Positions 55,013 to 63,852 of a stretch of 64,000 nucleotides of DNA are shown in pieces. The notes beneath the pieces are model-generated. The model was not told where the DNA came from. It did not search any database and saw only the letters and a list, made by a program, of their open reading frames with translations. This stretch comes from Pseudalkalibacillus sp045920555 (GTDB lineage: Bacteria; Bacillota; Bacilli; Bacillales; Fictibacillaceae). How positions within the stretch are numbered: position 1 is the first letter of the stretch; each line of letters begins with the position of its first letter. Both the position numbers and the translations under genes were made by a program. Location of the stretch: assembly GCF_045920555.1 (NCBI RefSeq), contig NZ_CP174509.1, forward strand, positions 4,712,001 through 4,776,000, in the 5' to 3' direction.

Positions 55013-55072
55013 AAGGAACTGGGTATCGGGATGGCGAATTGAACTGATAGACTATGAAAAAATGCAGGTGAT

Positions 55073-55774
55073 ATGATGGCTAAGTATTCAATTGAAGAGT
55101 TTGTCAGACAAACATCCCAGGAGGACAAAGGCGAAGGCCTTTTCGAACTGGAGACGCCCCGAATCCTGGAGGTCAACCTCGACGGCAACATATGGGCTAA
55201 AATGGGTTCGATGGTCACTTACCATGGGAATATCAAATTTGTCAGGGAAGGGATCCTGGAGCATGGACTCGGTAAAATGTTCAAAAAAGCGTTGACCGGT
55301 GAAGGAGCCGCCCTCATGAAAGCGAACGGTTCAGGGAAGCTCTACCTCGCTGACCAGGGAAAGAAGATTACGGTCCTCCAATTACAAAATGATTCAATTT
55401 ATGTGAACGGAAATGACTTGCTCGCATTCGAACCGTCCATCGATTGGGATATCAAATTGATGAGGCGAATTACGGGAATGATGGCCGGAGGGCTGTTCAA
55501 CATCCATTGTCAGGGAACAGGGATGATCGCCATCACCTCACATTATGAACCGCTGACCATCCAGGTCAATCCGGGACGACCAGTCTATACCGATCCGAAT
55601 GCCACCGTAGCATGGTCCGGCTCCCTCTCTCCAGATTTCCAGACGGACGTCTCATTGAAAACGTTCTTCGGACGAGGAAGCGGTGAGTCGATCCAGATGA
55701 AATTCGAAGGGAACGGATTCGTGGTCGTGCAGCCATATGAGGAAATTTACATGCAGCAAAACAGTGGAAACTAA
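55073..55774 (+). CDS. AIM24-family protein
   Basis: 233 residues; TIGR00266-like beta-sandwich with IWAKMGSMVTYHGNIKF, KANGSGKLYLADQGKKITV and GTGMIAITSHYEPLTIQVN. Cytosolic, no signal peptide. ATG at 55073 or 55076; AGGTGA suits the second. Role in bacteria unknown. Monocistronic, with its own terminator. Confidence 0.85.
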   Translation: MMAKYSIEEFVRQTSQEDKGEGLFELETPRILEVNLDGNIWAKMGSMVTYHGNIKFVREGILEHGLGKMFKKALTGEGAALMKANGSGKLYLADQGKKITVLQLQNDSIYVNGNDLLAFEPSIDWDIKLMRRITGMMAGGLFNIHCQGTGMIAITSHYEPLTIQVNPGRPVYTDPNATVAWSGSLSPDFQTDVSLKTFFGRGSGESIQMKFEGNGFVVVQPYEEIYMQQNSGN

Positions 55775-55789
55775 ATATTTTCCAAACTG

Positions 55790-55816
55790 GAAAGTGGCCT
55801 TGTGCCACTTTTTCTT
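55790..55816 (+). terminator. Intrinsic terminator of the AIM24-family gene
   Basis: AAAGTGGC and GCCACTTT pair around CTTGT, followed by TTCTTATTT. Confidence 0.85.
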
Positions 55817-55905
55817 ATTTAGAGGGAATGAACCAGGTGGAACTCTTGAACGGTTTACTGTAACATAGACAGAGTGGAAATTGCTTTTTTTAAAAAGGAG
55901 AACTT

Positions 55906-56763
55906 ATGGAATTACTATATATCATTCTTGGTTTCGCTGTCGGGATCTTATCCGGTTATTTCGGAATCGGCGGCGGATTCATTTTGACCCCTGTGTTGTT
56001 GTTGATGGGCTATGCCCCTGTGGTCGCCATCACGACAAGCCTGTTATACGCAATCGGCTCGTCGATTTCGGGAGTTTGGGCACATTTTAAAATGAATAAT
56101 GTCGCATGGAAGACAGCAGTTGTGCTGGGCCTAAGCGGAGTTGTTGCAACTCAATTCGCGAAACCATTCGTGCTGTGGCTGGATCGGAAAGGCTATGATG
56201 AAACGATCATTCCGATTCTCTATGCGTTGATCATCGGCTATTTCGCGTATTCTCTCCTAAAGAAACCTGATAAGAAAATAACGGTTAAAACGGCAGAATC
56301 GGGAATTTTCAAAACAGTGATCATTGGTTTCATCGGTGGATTGATGTCCGCGACTTTAGGCGTAGGCGGAGGATTTGTCATGGTACCGCTCATGATCTCC
56401 ATCATGGGCTTTGAATCTCGAAAAGCAGTTGGAACAAGTCTTGTCAGTGTGTTGATGATCGTTACGGCAGGATTCATCTCTTATGCAGTCACGATTGACA
56501 TCAACTATTTGCTTGGATTTTTGTTGGTTGCTGGAGCCTTATTCGGTAGCCAGGTCGGCGCAAAGTTGACCTCATTCTACTCGAACGACCAGATCAAAAA
56601 ATACTTCGGCCTTCTTTACATCACAACTCTCGTCAGCATTTTGTTCGAGCTGATGAATCTAGACATCGCCGGTATTTCAGCCCTGGGCCTTTACATGATC
56701 GTCCTGCTTGGTAAGTTCACTAAGGACTTGATCCAGCGTAGACATGAAAAATCACTATCTTGA
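55906..56763 (+). CDS. TSUP (TauE/SafE) family anion exporter
   Basis: 285 residues, about eight membrane segments made of two repeats, each with the family glycine motif: GYFGIGGGFILTPVLLL and TLGVGGGFVMVPLMI. Members move sulfite, sulfoacetate or other organic anions outward. Substrate cannot be told. ATG at 55906, AAAGGAGAA upstream. Confidence 0.88.
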   Translation: MELLYIILGFAVGILSGYFGIGGGFILTPVLLLMGYAPVVAITTSLLYAIGSSISGVWAHFKMNNVAWKTAVVLGLSGVVATQFAKPFVLWLDRKGYDETIIPILYALIIGYFAYSLLKKPDKKITVKTAESGIFKTVIIGFIGGLMSATLGVGGGFVMVPLMISIMGFESRKAVGTSLVSVLMIVTAGFISYAVTIDINYLLGFLLVAGALFGSQVGAKLTSFYSNDQIKKYFGLLYITTLVSILFELMNLDIAGISALGLYMIVLLGKFTKDLIQRRHEKSLS

Positions 56764-56773
56764 GTTATACCAA

Positions 56774-56826
56774 AAAAGAGCTTGGCGTGGATATGTCAGT
56801 CCAGTCCACATCCCAAGCTCTTTTTT
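56774..56826 (+). terminator. Intrinsic terminator of the TSUP gene
   Basis: AAGAGCTTGG and CCAAGCTCTT form a 10-bp perfect outer stem with an inner GTGGA/TCCAC pairing; TTTTTT follows. Confidence 0.9.
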
Positions 56827-57019
56827 ATACTATAACCGAGCTCCTTTCAGTCAAAGCACGGTTACTGAATAGACTTTTTAATGTTGTTAATAATCTTCTA
56901 TTCTTTAAATACGCACACACATCTTTACTGTGTCTCCAGCCATTATGATCAAAGGTAGCAAAAGCAATAATTCCACCTATTAAAACTGCATTCAGGATCG
57001 ATACTTTACCTTTCTTCAA
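56825..57019 (-). CDS. Possible 64-residue membrane peptide
   Basis: TTG at 57019 is preceded by a full AAGGAGGG ten bases away, which is the main reason to list it. N-terminal hydrophobic segment (SILNAVLIGGIIAFATFDH) then a basic tail ending in the terminator of the converging TSUP gene. Family not recognised. It is divergent from the germination operon. Confidence 0.5.
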   Translation of the reverse strand: MKKGKVSILNAVLIGGIIAFATFDHNGWRHSKDVCAYLKNRRLLTTLKSLFSNRALTERSSVIV

Positions 57020-57216
57020 TCCTGGTAATCCCTCCTTATATTTTTCCCACCGTAATCATCAACTTTATTCAATACCCATTATTTTAAATCAGAGAGTTCA
57101 TATCAATGTTTAATTTTTGACAACTGAGGCCACTTTTGCTTATTGCCATTCCCTGTATATATAGCTCCGGCAAGGAGACAATGATAACAATGATCATTTT
57201 TAGGAAGGGACCTCAA

Positions 57217-58554
57217 ATGATGGATCAATTCTTAACAAAGCTGAAAGATAAGTTCAGGAACAGCGATGATTTGTTTCTTCAGGAGGAAGAAATCCTTGAT
57301 GTTCCCGTTCTACTGATAGGTTTCAAGACGTTGATTGATTTTACAAAAACCAAAATGATCCTTCAAAAGTACATTGATAACGCAATTACCTCCAAAAAAA
57401 CGATAGGTGAACTATTGAATGAGATAGGTGAAGTAACAGAGAAAGATGTAGAAAGAGCAGTTTCATCGATCATGACAGGCAAATTGCTTATCGTCATCAA
57501 AAATCATAAAAAATTCGTAGCCATGGAACCTGTTCCCAAAATGTTGAATCGGGCAATTGAACCGCCTACAAACGAAAATGTGCTACAAGGTCCATTAGCT
57601 TCATTCAATGAAGATATCGAAACCAACATTGGCCTGATCAGAAAGCAAATCAATTCAAGCAACATACGGGCGGAATCCTTTTCACTCGGTCCTGAACAGA
57701 AAACGAAGCTCTCAATGCTCTATTTTGATGGCCAAGTAGATAAAAAGCTCGTAGAGGAAATCAGGGCATCAATTGAAAAGAATCAAGCCCGAGAAATAAA
57801 CAACTTGCAAGATTTAGCGAAAGTGTTAGGCTTTTCGGGTTGGTCTATCGTTTCCAGACTTACTACGACCGAGCTTCCTTCAGAAACGGTTCCTTTCTTA
57901 AGAAGAGGAAGAGTTGCATTATTTATTGATCGTTATCCATTCGCGCTCATTCTTCCATGTTTTTTATGGGATATGTTTGTGCTGGAAAACGATCGGAATT
58001 ATCCTATTCCCTTAATGGCTTCAATACGTATGGTACGCATCATCGGCATTCTGGTCACTTTAATTCTACCTGCTTTATATGTCGCCCTTGTAGCCGTCAA
58101 TCCTGAAGTTTTACGAATAGAGCTCGCGTTGAGCATTGCCCAAAGCCGGGAAGCTATTCCATATCCAGCATTAATCGAGATCTTATTGATGCTCGTGGTA
58201 TTGGAATTGATCATAGAGGCGACGGTCAGGCTTCCAAGTACCATCGGTCCGACAATCACAATGGTCGGCGGGATCATACTTGGGCAAGCTGTAGTAGAGG
58301 CTAAGCTGGTGAGCACCCTGCTGATTATCATACTTGCAGCTACTACAGTTGCCAATTCAACATTGGTAGGGATACAAAATTCCTTAGCAGTACGTTTTTT
58401 TAAGTATGTGATGGTCATTTTGGCATCTATCTATGGCGTTTTGGGAATATTGGGAGGCATCGTATTGATCAGTGCGTATCTCGCCAGTATTGAAACATTC
58501 GGAATATCATATCTCCACATGAATTATGAAAAGGAAGGAACCAAATATGGATAG
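57217..58554 (+). CDS. Spore germinant receptor subunit A (GerA family)
   Basis: 445 residues from ATG at 57217 (AAGGG 7 bases upstream; the open frame back to 57136 has no site). N-terminal soluble domain (~1-240) then about five membrane segments. Family motifs PFLRRGRVALFIDRYPFALI and RLPSTIGPTITMVGGIILGQ. Forms the receptor with B and C subunits in the spore inner membrane and helps sense germinants; ligand unknown. Shorter N-terminus than B. subtilis GerAA. Confidence 0.93.
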   Translation: MMDQFLTKLKDKFRNSDDLFLQEEEILDVPVLLIGFKTLIDFTKTKMILQKYIDNAITSKKTIGELLNEIGEVTEKDVERAVSSIMTGKLLIVIKNHKKFVAMEPVPKMLNRAIEPPTNENVLQGPLASFNEDIETNIGLIRKQINSSNIRAESFSLGPEQKTKLSMLYFDGQVDKKLVEEIRASIEKNQAREINNLQDLAKVLGFSGWSIVSRLTTTELPSETVPFLRRGRVALFIDRYPFALILPCFLWDMFVLENDRNYPIPLMASIRMVRIIGILVTLILPALYVALVAVNPEVLRIELALSIAQSREAIPYPALIEILLMLVVLELIIEATVRLPSTIGPTITMVGGIILGQAVVEAKLVSTLLIIILAATTVANSTLVGIQNSLAVRFFKYVMVILASIYGVLGILGGIVLISAYLASIETFGISYLHMNYEKEGTKYG

Positions 58555-59608
58555 GAGTTTTCATGTCGTTCTAATGTATATTCTGATACATTTAGGACTC
58601 ATATTCTTTTTATACCCGAACGATATCATCAGCAGCTCGGATAAAGGACAATGGATGCCGATCATGATCGGGCTCATTGTTCATTTTGTCTTTGTTTGGA
58701 TTTATATGAAAGGATTGAGTTTTTTCCCAAATAAGAACATCATCCATATTTATTCAGAAATGGGCAAAGGCTTTGCAACAGTCTTTCTCTTTCCGGTTTT
58801 TATTTATTTGCTGTTGGTGAATATCATCGGGGTTCGCGCTTATTCTGAAATCATAACCATCATCTTTTTATCCAATACTCCCTCCTGGGCCATCATCGTA
58901 TTGTTCCTCTTCATTTCAGCCTATTTAGCTGTTAAAGGAGTGGAAGTGATTTTCCGCACTGGGATCATTTTAGCGCTTTTGTTTTTTCCAATCATCTTGT
59001 TCGTATTGATCGCTTCCTTTCAAAACGTTGATTGGCGATATGTATTTCCGCTCATCGATGATGATTTCCATTTTATTACGTCCCCTTCTTATTTGGAAAG
59101 TTTTTCTACCTTTATAGGAGGTTTTCTGTTTCTTGGATTTGTAGCACCATATCTTACATATAATCGTAAAAAAGTACTGACTGCAGCAGCGATCCTAATT
59201 CCATTTTTCGTTTTGGCTGTTTATATTCCCGTTCTCACTTTTGGTCGTAATACTGCTTCAACGTTTATGTTTCCATATATCTTAACCATCGACTCGACTT
59301 ATATCAATTGGCTGATGTTCGATCGGGTCACGATGTTCTTCATCTTATGTTTGGTTACGTTTCTCATGCTGCTTGTTTCGCTGTTATTGTGGATGGCTAA
59401 TCAGATTCTGAATCACTGGATCCCGCACAAACCTGTTTATAGTGTTATTGGATTAGTCATAATCATCTTCATTACGTCATTGATGATCATTGATTGGAAA
59501 GCGGTTGAACAACTGTTATGGTTGAATTCTTTTTTACGGTTTTACGTGATATTGACAGTTCCATTATCGATCTATTTTATAGGACGACGAAGGAAGGGAC
59601 GAGCATGA
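58547..59608 (+). CDS. Spore germinant receptor subunit B (GerB family)
   Basis: 353 residues from ATG at 58547, overlapping the A-subunit stop by 8 bases (AAGGAAGG upstream). Ten membrane segments, APC-superfamily fold; the germinant-binding subunit in characterised receptors. GVRAYSEIITIIFLSNTP and VKGVEVIFRTGIIL are typical. Ends in a basic RRRKGRA tail. Confidence 0.93.
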   Translation: MDRSFHVVLMYILIHLGLIFFLYPNDIISSSDKGQWMPIMIGLIVHFVFVWIYMKGLSFFPNKNIIHIYSEMGKGFATVFLFPVFIYLLLVNIIGVRAYSEIITIIFLSNTPSWAIIVLFLFISAYLAVKGVEVIFRTGIILALLFFPIILFVLIASFQNVDWRYVFPLIDDDFHFITSPSYLESFSTFIGGFLFLGFVAPYLTYNRKKVLTAAAILIPFFVLAVYIPVLTFGRNTASTFMFPYILTIDSTYINWLMFDRVTMFFILCLVTFLMLLVSLLLWMANQILNHWIPHKPVYSVIGLVIIIFITSLMIIDWKAVEQLLWLNSFLRFYVILTVPLSIYFIGRRRKGRA

Positions 59609-60675
59609 GAACAAATTGTATCAAAATATTAATCGCTCTATGTGCTGTATTTCTATTAAGCGGATGTTGGGACACCAAAGATATCAATCATCGTTCATTG
59701 CCGATCGTAATGGGTGTATCCACGGTAGATGACCAATATAAAATCCACCTCCAGATTCCAGATCCTGATCCGAATACGATACAAGTAAGAATTGTTTCAG
59801 AAATGGGGGAGACTGTAAGCAAAGCAGTGGATAAACTTAGTGCCAATATGGAAAGCAGAATTGATCTGCTGCATGTGAAAGTGATTGTGATCGACAAAGA
59901 ATTGGCGAAAAAAGGGGGCAAAGATCTTATTTCTGGATTCATGAGAGCACGTGAGGTTTCACCAAAAGCTTTGGTCATAGTCAGCGATGAAGAGATTGAG
60001 CCGTTCTTTTCTAACTTGAAAAATACGACAGATCCTCAAGGCACCACCCTCTTTGATTTTTTTGATAAAGACGCAGGGTGGAATCCAGAAATTGCGCTCA
60101 CAAGAGTGTGGCAGGTTTATCGTAGTATTCATTCCTATACGAGGGACGTTGTTGTGCCCATTGTGAAGTCCGGGGAGAGTACAACAATTAAACACCTAGG
60201 GTCAGCAGTCATTAAGAATGGCAAGATGGTTGAACGTATCGGGACAGACGAAACGCTGCTTGTTAATACATTCTATGAGGAAAGCACATATGGGAGAATC
60301 GAGGTCATGGATGAAGCGACAGTTATGATCGTTGACACTTCGATGGATCATAAAAGTCAGTACATTGATCAAATTCCATATTTGAACAGTCAACTTCATT
60401 TGAAGGTTGTCCTCTTAGAGACCAAAGGAAAACCTACTACAAAAGAAATACGGACTTCCCTGGAAACAATGCTTACAAATCGCTTCAATGAGATGTTCAC
60501 TAAAATACAAGAAAGTGAAGCTGACATTTTAGGGCTTGGCCAATACTTCCGGACCAAAATACCCAGGGAAAAACTGAGAAATTGGCGATCTGAACAATAT
60601 CCCAATTTAAAGATGGACCTTCAAGTCCATGTGGTTATCCAAAATGAAGGACAACTGAAATTAGGGGCAGATTAA
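59605..60675 (+). CDS. Spore germinant receptor subunit C (GerC lipoprotein)
   Basis: 356 residues from ATG at 59605, overlapping the B stop by 4 bases (ATGA). Lipobox LLSGC followed by the family motif WDTKDINHRSLPIVMGV. Three-domain C subunit on the outer face of the inner spore membrane; needs Lgt for lipidation. No terminator was found between it and the small opposite-strand ORF. Sigma-G promoter elements upstream of the operon were not convincing. Confidence 0.93.
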   Translation: MRTNCIKILIALCAVFLLSGCWDTKDINHRSLPIVMGVSTVDDQYKIHLQIPDPDPNTIQVRIVSEMGETVSKAVDKLSANMESRIDLLHVKVIVIDKELAKKGGKDLISGFMRAREVSPKALVIVSDEEIEPFFSNLKNTTDPQGTTLFDFFDKDAGWNPEIALTRVWQVYRSIHSYTRDVVVPIVKSGESTTIKHLGSAVIKNGKMVERIGTDETLLVNTFYEESTYGRIEVMDEATVMIVDTSMDHKSQYIDQIPYLNSQLHLKVVLLETKGKPTTKEIRTSLETMLTNRFNEMFTKIQESEADILGLGQYFRTKIPREKLRNWRSEQYPNLKMDLQVHVVIQNEGQLKLGAD

Positions 60676-60717
60676 TACTCTGTGAAAGTTATTAAGTATT
60701 GTTTTGATAATCATTTT

Positions 60718-60834
60718 TCATTTTGATCGCAATTCGATAAGTTTAGAATATTCGCCAATGAAAACCAAAACTGCTCCTATGACAAGAATACCAGTGCCTA
60801 GTGCAATTAAGGTTTGGGTAGCAACACTTTCCAT
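60718..60834 (-). CDS. 38-residue single-span membrane peptide
   Basis: ATG at 60834 with GGGAGG six bases upstream, stop TGA at 60718. Sequence has one hydrophobic segment (IALGTGILVIGAVLVFIGEY) and a charged end. The strong ribosome binding site and clean helix argue for a real gene. It converges on gerXC. Short partner proteins (D subunits) accompany some germinant receptors, but those are co-directional and usually two-span, so that role is only a guess. Confidence 0.6.
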   Translation of the reverse strand: MESVATQTLIALGTGILVIGAVLVFIGEYSKLIELRSK

Positions 60835-60928
60835 ACCGTACCTCCCAATTTTTATATTCTATAAATATGACGATGAATTTTATATGGTGTCCGAATATTG
60901 ACAGGAGTAATAAAAGGCTTAGTAATTC

Positions 60929-60961
60929 CATAAAAATAAACAATTATGTATAACAGAGTCT
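60929..60961. repeat. Solo end of the MITE-like element
   Basis: TAAAAATAAACAATTATGTA followed by TAACAGAGTCT matches 49044-49074 with three differences. Only the right end is present, suggesting a decayed copy. Confidence 0.65.
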
Positions 60962-60962
60962 A

Positions 60963-60999
60963 ATAAAAAAGAGGCCTACCCTTATAACGGATAAGCCCC
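60963..60999 (-). terminator. Intrinsic terminator of the M23 peptidase gene
   Basis: GGGGCTTATCC and GGGTAGGCCTC form an 11-pair stem with four G-T pairs, then TTTTTTAT on the minus strand. About 40 bases after the stop. Confidence 0.75.
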
Positions 61000-61038
61000 T
61001 TGAATAGAACGTAGATACTTTAATCAGATCTGGTTGAT

Positions 61039-62382
61039 CTAAAAAAACTTCCTTGGATTAATGGCATTGGACTTGCTTGAATTCCATTGTCCTTTGTGGA
61101 TTTCAAAGTGTAAATGCTGTCCAGTTGATCGACCTGTATTCCCCATAATTCCAATACTCTTTCCTTTTTTGACAGAGGCACCATTTCCAACGTGTCGTTC
61201 TCTTAAATGAGCATAAACCGTTGTATAGGTTTGTCCATTGAGATAGTGGGCAATAAAGATTACATTTCCGTAACTGCTAGAGTAATAAGATTTAATGACT
61301 GTCCCAGATGCAGATGCTACGACAGGAACCGTTCCACCACGAGCAATGTCAATTCCAGGGTGCATTCTTCCCCATCGTTGGCCGAACCCAGATGTAAAAT
61401 AGCCATCAGATGGTTTGAGGAACATGCCGCCATTAGGAGATGGCGACTGAGACTTCACACTGCTCTTACTACCAGTGTTTGAAGATTTTTTCTTCTTAGT
61501 TTCTTTTGCAGTGGTGCTTTTTTCAGCCGCGCGTTTTTCAGCAGCCCTTTTTTCGGCTGCTCGTTTTTCGGCCGCTTGTTTTTCGGCTGCGCGTTTTGCG
61601 GCTAAACGCGCCTCCTCTTCTTGACGGCGCTTTTCAGCTTCAAACGCTACTTGCTGTTTGTTGAGTAGATCTGCTTCATCTTCCAAATTACCGAGTTCTT
61701 CATGCATATGCTCTTCTTCTTCTTTCAACTCACTTAATAACGCATTTTTACGTTCTACTTTTTGTTTCAAGCTTGCTTTCAAGCTCTCCAATTCTTGCAT
61801 CTGCTTTTTCAAAACTTCAAGCTTTTCTTCAACCTTCTTCTTAGTCTCTTCAAGTTTCTTTTTGTCAGCTTTATGTGCTTCAAGGATTTCTTTGTCCTGT
61901 TCTGCAATTTCATTTAATGCGAATACACGATCAAGGAAATCACCAAAACTTCTTGAGCCGAGTAATACTTCTATGTATTGAACAGAACCGCCATTTTCAT
62001 ACATCGCTGTTACGCGGTCCTTCAGCATTTTATCACGCTCATCGATCCGCTTTACCAATACATCAATTTCAGATTTCAGCTTTTCGATTTCTTCCTTTGT
62101 TTTTGAAATTTCTTTTTCTTTGGCATCGATTTTGTTTTCAGCTTCCGACACTTGTTGATCAAGTTTTTTTATTTCTACGTCAAGTAAGTCTTGATTGTGC
62201 TTTATTTTTTCAATCTCATCTTTCACCTTATCTTGAGTAGTTTTATTTTCTTCCCGTTTCTCTTTAACTTCATTAATCTTATCCTTCAATGACTCCGCGT
62301 GAGCATCTTGTTCCCCTAAATAACTGAATCCACCGAATAACAAACTAGCAGATGTTATGACGGCAATAGTATTTTTTTTCAA
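61039..62382 (-). CDS. EnvC/PcsB-like coiled-coil protein with M23 endopeptidase domain
   Basis: 447 residues from TTG at 62382 (GGGGGA 7 bases upstream; a TTG at 62406 is less well placed). Signal peptide cut after AHA (~30). Long coiled coil ~31-235, with the PcsB-type bend YENGGSVQYIEVLLGSRSF; a run of Ala-Glu-Lys-Arg-Ala repeats ~260-288; Ser/Lys linker; M23 domain ~325-435 with zinc ligands His341 and Asp345 (MHPGIDIA), His392 (YAHL) and His425 (HLHFE). Secreted wall hydrolase or hydrolase regulator; the coiled coil in relatives is controlled by FtsEX. Confidence 0.92.
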   Translation of the reverse strand: MKKNTIAVITSASLLFGGFSYLGEQDAHAESLKDKINEVKEKREENKTTQDKVKDEIEKIKHNQDLLDVEIKKLDQQVSEAENKIDAKEKEISKTKEEIEKLKSEIDVLVKRIDERDKMLKDRVTAMYENGGSVQYIEVLLGSRSFGDFLDRVFALNEIAEQDKEILEAHKADKKKLEETKKKVEEKLEVLKKQMQELESLKASLKQKVERKNALLSELKEEEEHMHEELGNLEDEADLLNKQQVAFEAEKRRQEEEARLAAKRAAEKQAAEKRAAEKRAAEKRAAEKSTTAKETKKKKSSNTGSKSSVKSQSPSPNGGMFLKPSDGYFTSGFGQRWGRMHPGIDIARGGTVPVVASASGTVIKSYYSSSYGNVIFIAHYLNGQTYTTVYAHLRERHVGNGASVKKGKSIGIMGNTGRSTGQHLHFEIHKGQWNSSKSNAINPRKFF

Positions 62383-62451
62383 TTTTTTTATCCCCCAAAT
62401 ACTCAAAGACTATGTAAAGTAAGTTAATAGACTGCTAAATGAAAATCCACC

Positions 62452-62480
62452 TGTATACTATACTAGAAAATTTTTAACAA
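62452..62480 (-). promoter_or_regulatory. Candidate SigA promoter of the M23 peptidase gene
   Basis: Minus strand TTGTTA, 17 bases, TATACA; start point would lie about 60 bases before the TTG. The remaining 62481-62740 carries no recognised gene; the lipoprotein gene on the other strand has AAGGAGGG just before its ATG. Confidence 0.5.
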
Positions 62481-62740
62481 AAAAATAGTCTATAAGTCCA
62501 GGGGGATTCCAGATTCAGTAATCAATTTTTCCTAAATCGCCATCTTCAAGCACTCTATGGCGGGCTTTATAGTAACTCTCATTTAACGTTAAATTATTGG
62601 GAATGGTCTTAGGATACCACACTTTCCATTAAACCTTTTGATTCCCCCTTTTTAGTTCTATCGGCTTGGTCTCCTTCATGTTTAATAGTTGGATGTAGTG
62701 GATAAAAGAAAATAGTTAGAGTCCACAAGGAGGGTTCACC

Positions 62741-63852
62741 ATGAAAAAATTTTCTTTCCTACTCTTTGTTGTTTCAGTCATCTTCTTACTGGCTGCTTGC
62801 GCTGATTCAACTTCGACTACCTCAGAGAATAAGGAAAAGAAACCTGAAGCCGAACAAAGACATAATACCGCAGAAAAGTCCAAGGATTATGACAAAAAAG
62901 ACACCGAGCCAGTCAAGCCTTATGAAGCTTTAAAACCTTCTGATGATGCGAAGCACCTGAAAGAAAACCTGTCTGAAGAAGAACTAGAGAAGATGCCAGC
63001 GGCAGAAGCATATGGGGACGAGCGTCGTACAAGATCGGTTCCCGTTGGACAAACCCTTGTGAATGGAACAAAAGATGAAAGTAATGGCCCTTTGAAAAAC
63101 AACCGAATCGTTACCTTTTATGGCCATCCTAACTCTACTAATATGGGGATTCTTGGTGAACTGGAACCTGATGTATTGATGAAAAAATTAAAAGAACAGA
63201 CAAAGTCTTATTCACATGCTGATCCATCTAAACCAGCTATTCCGGCTATTGAGCTGATTACCACAGTCGCTCAACGCAACCCCGGTCCGGAGGGGAAATA
63301 CTATCGAATGACACCTGAGGATGATATTGAGGAATATGCAAAGCTTGCCAAAGAAAACAACGCCTTGCTCCTGCTGGATGTGCAGCTCGGTAAGGACTCT
63401 GTTATGAATCAAGTCCAGTTGATAGAAAAATGGCTTAATCGCCCTTATGTCCATCTTGCCATCGATACGGAATTCCATGTGGGTGAAGGAGAACTCCTGG
63501 GGTGGACCTTGGCCAAGTAGACGGGGCTGAAGTCCAAAAAGCGGTGGAATATCTATCAAAACTCGTGGAGGAAAAGAACTTACCGGATAAATTTGTACTT
63601 GTCCACCAATTCACAGATAAAGCCATCACAAACAAAGAGGCAATCAAGCCTACCAAAAATGTGGAAGTGGTGCTTAATTACGATGGATGGGGTCCATCCT
63701 CGGCTAAACAGTCACTTTATCGGAAATTTGTCAGTAATGAGAGCTCCCAGTATGGGGGATTTAAAGTCTTTTTCAAAAAAGATGAACCTGTCATGAAACC
63801 ACTGGACGTCATAAAACTTGACCCGAGTCCAGCGATCATTAATTATCAATAG
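62741..63852 (+). pseudogene. Conserved lipoprotein gene interrupted by a one-base frameshift
   Basis: ATG at 62741 with AAGGAGGG upstream; lipobox LLAAC. The first frame runs to a stop at 63520 (259 residues) and the second resumes at once and ends at 63852. Inserting one base near 63490 (GAGAACTCC to GAGAAACTCC) restores ...GEGE-TPGVDLGQVDGAEVQ... and one protein of about 370 residues. Features: polar Lys/Glu linker, FYGHPNSTNMGILGE, VHLAIDTEFHVGEGE and VLNYDGWG, which suggest a globular extracytoplasmic, perhaps barrel-like domain. Family not named here. Either a real mutation or a sequencing error. Confidence 0.75.

Noticed and set aside
57117..57139. TTGACA upstream of the germination operon as a SigA promoter
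   Set aside because: No matching -10 at a suitable distance, and such operons are normally read by SigG, for which no clear site was found either.
62413..62429. TGTAAAGTAAGTTAATA near the M23 gene start as a WalR box
   Set aside because: Only the first half fits TGTWAH; the second half does not, and the position is downstream of the candidate promoter.
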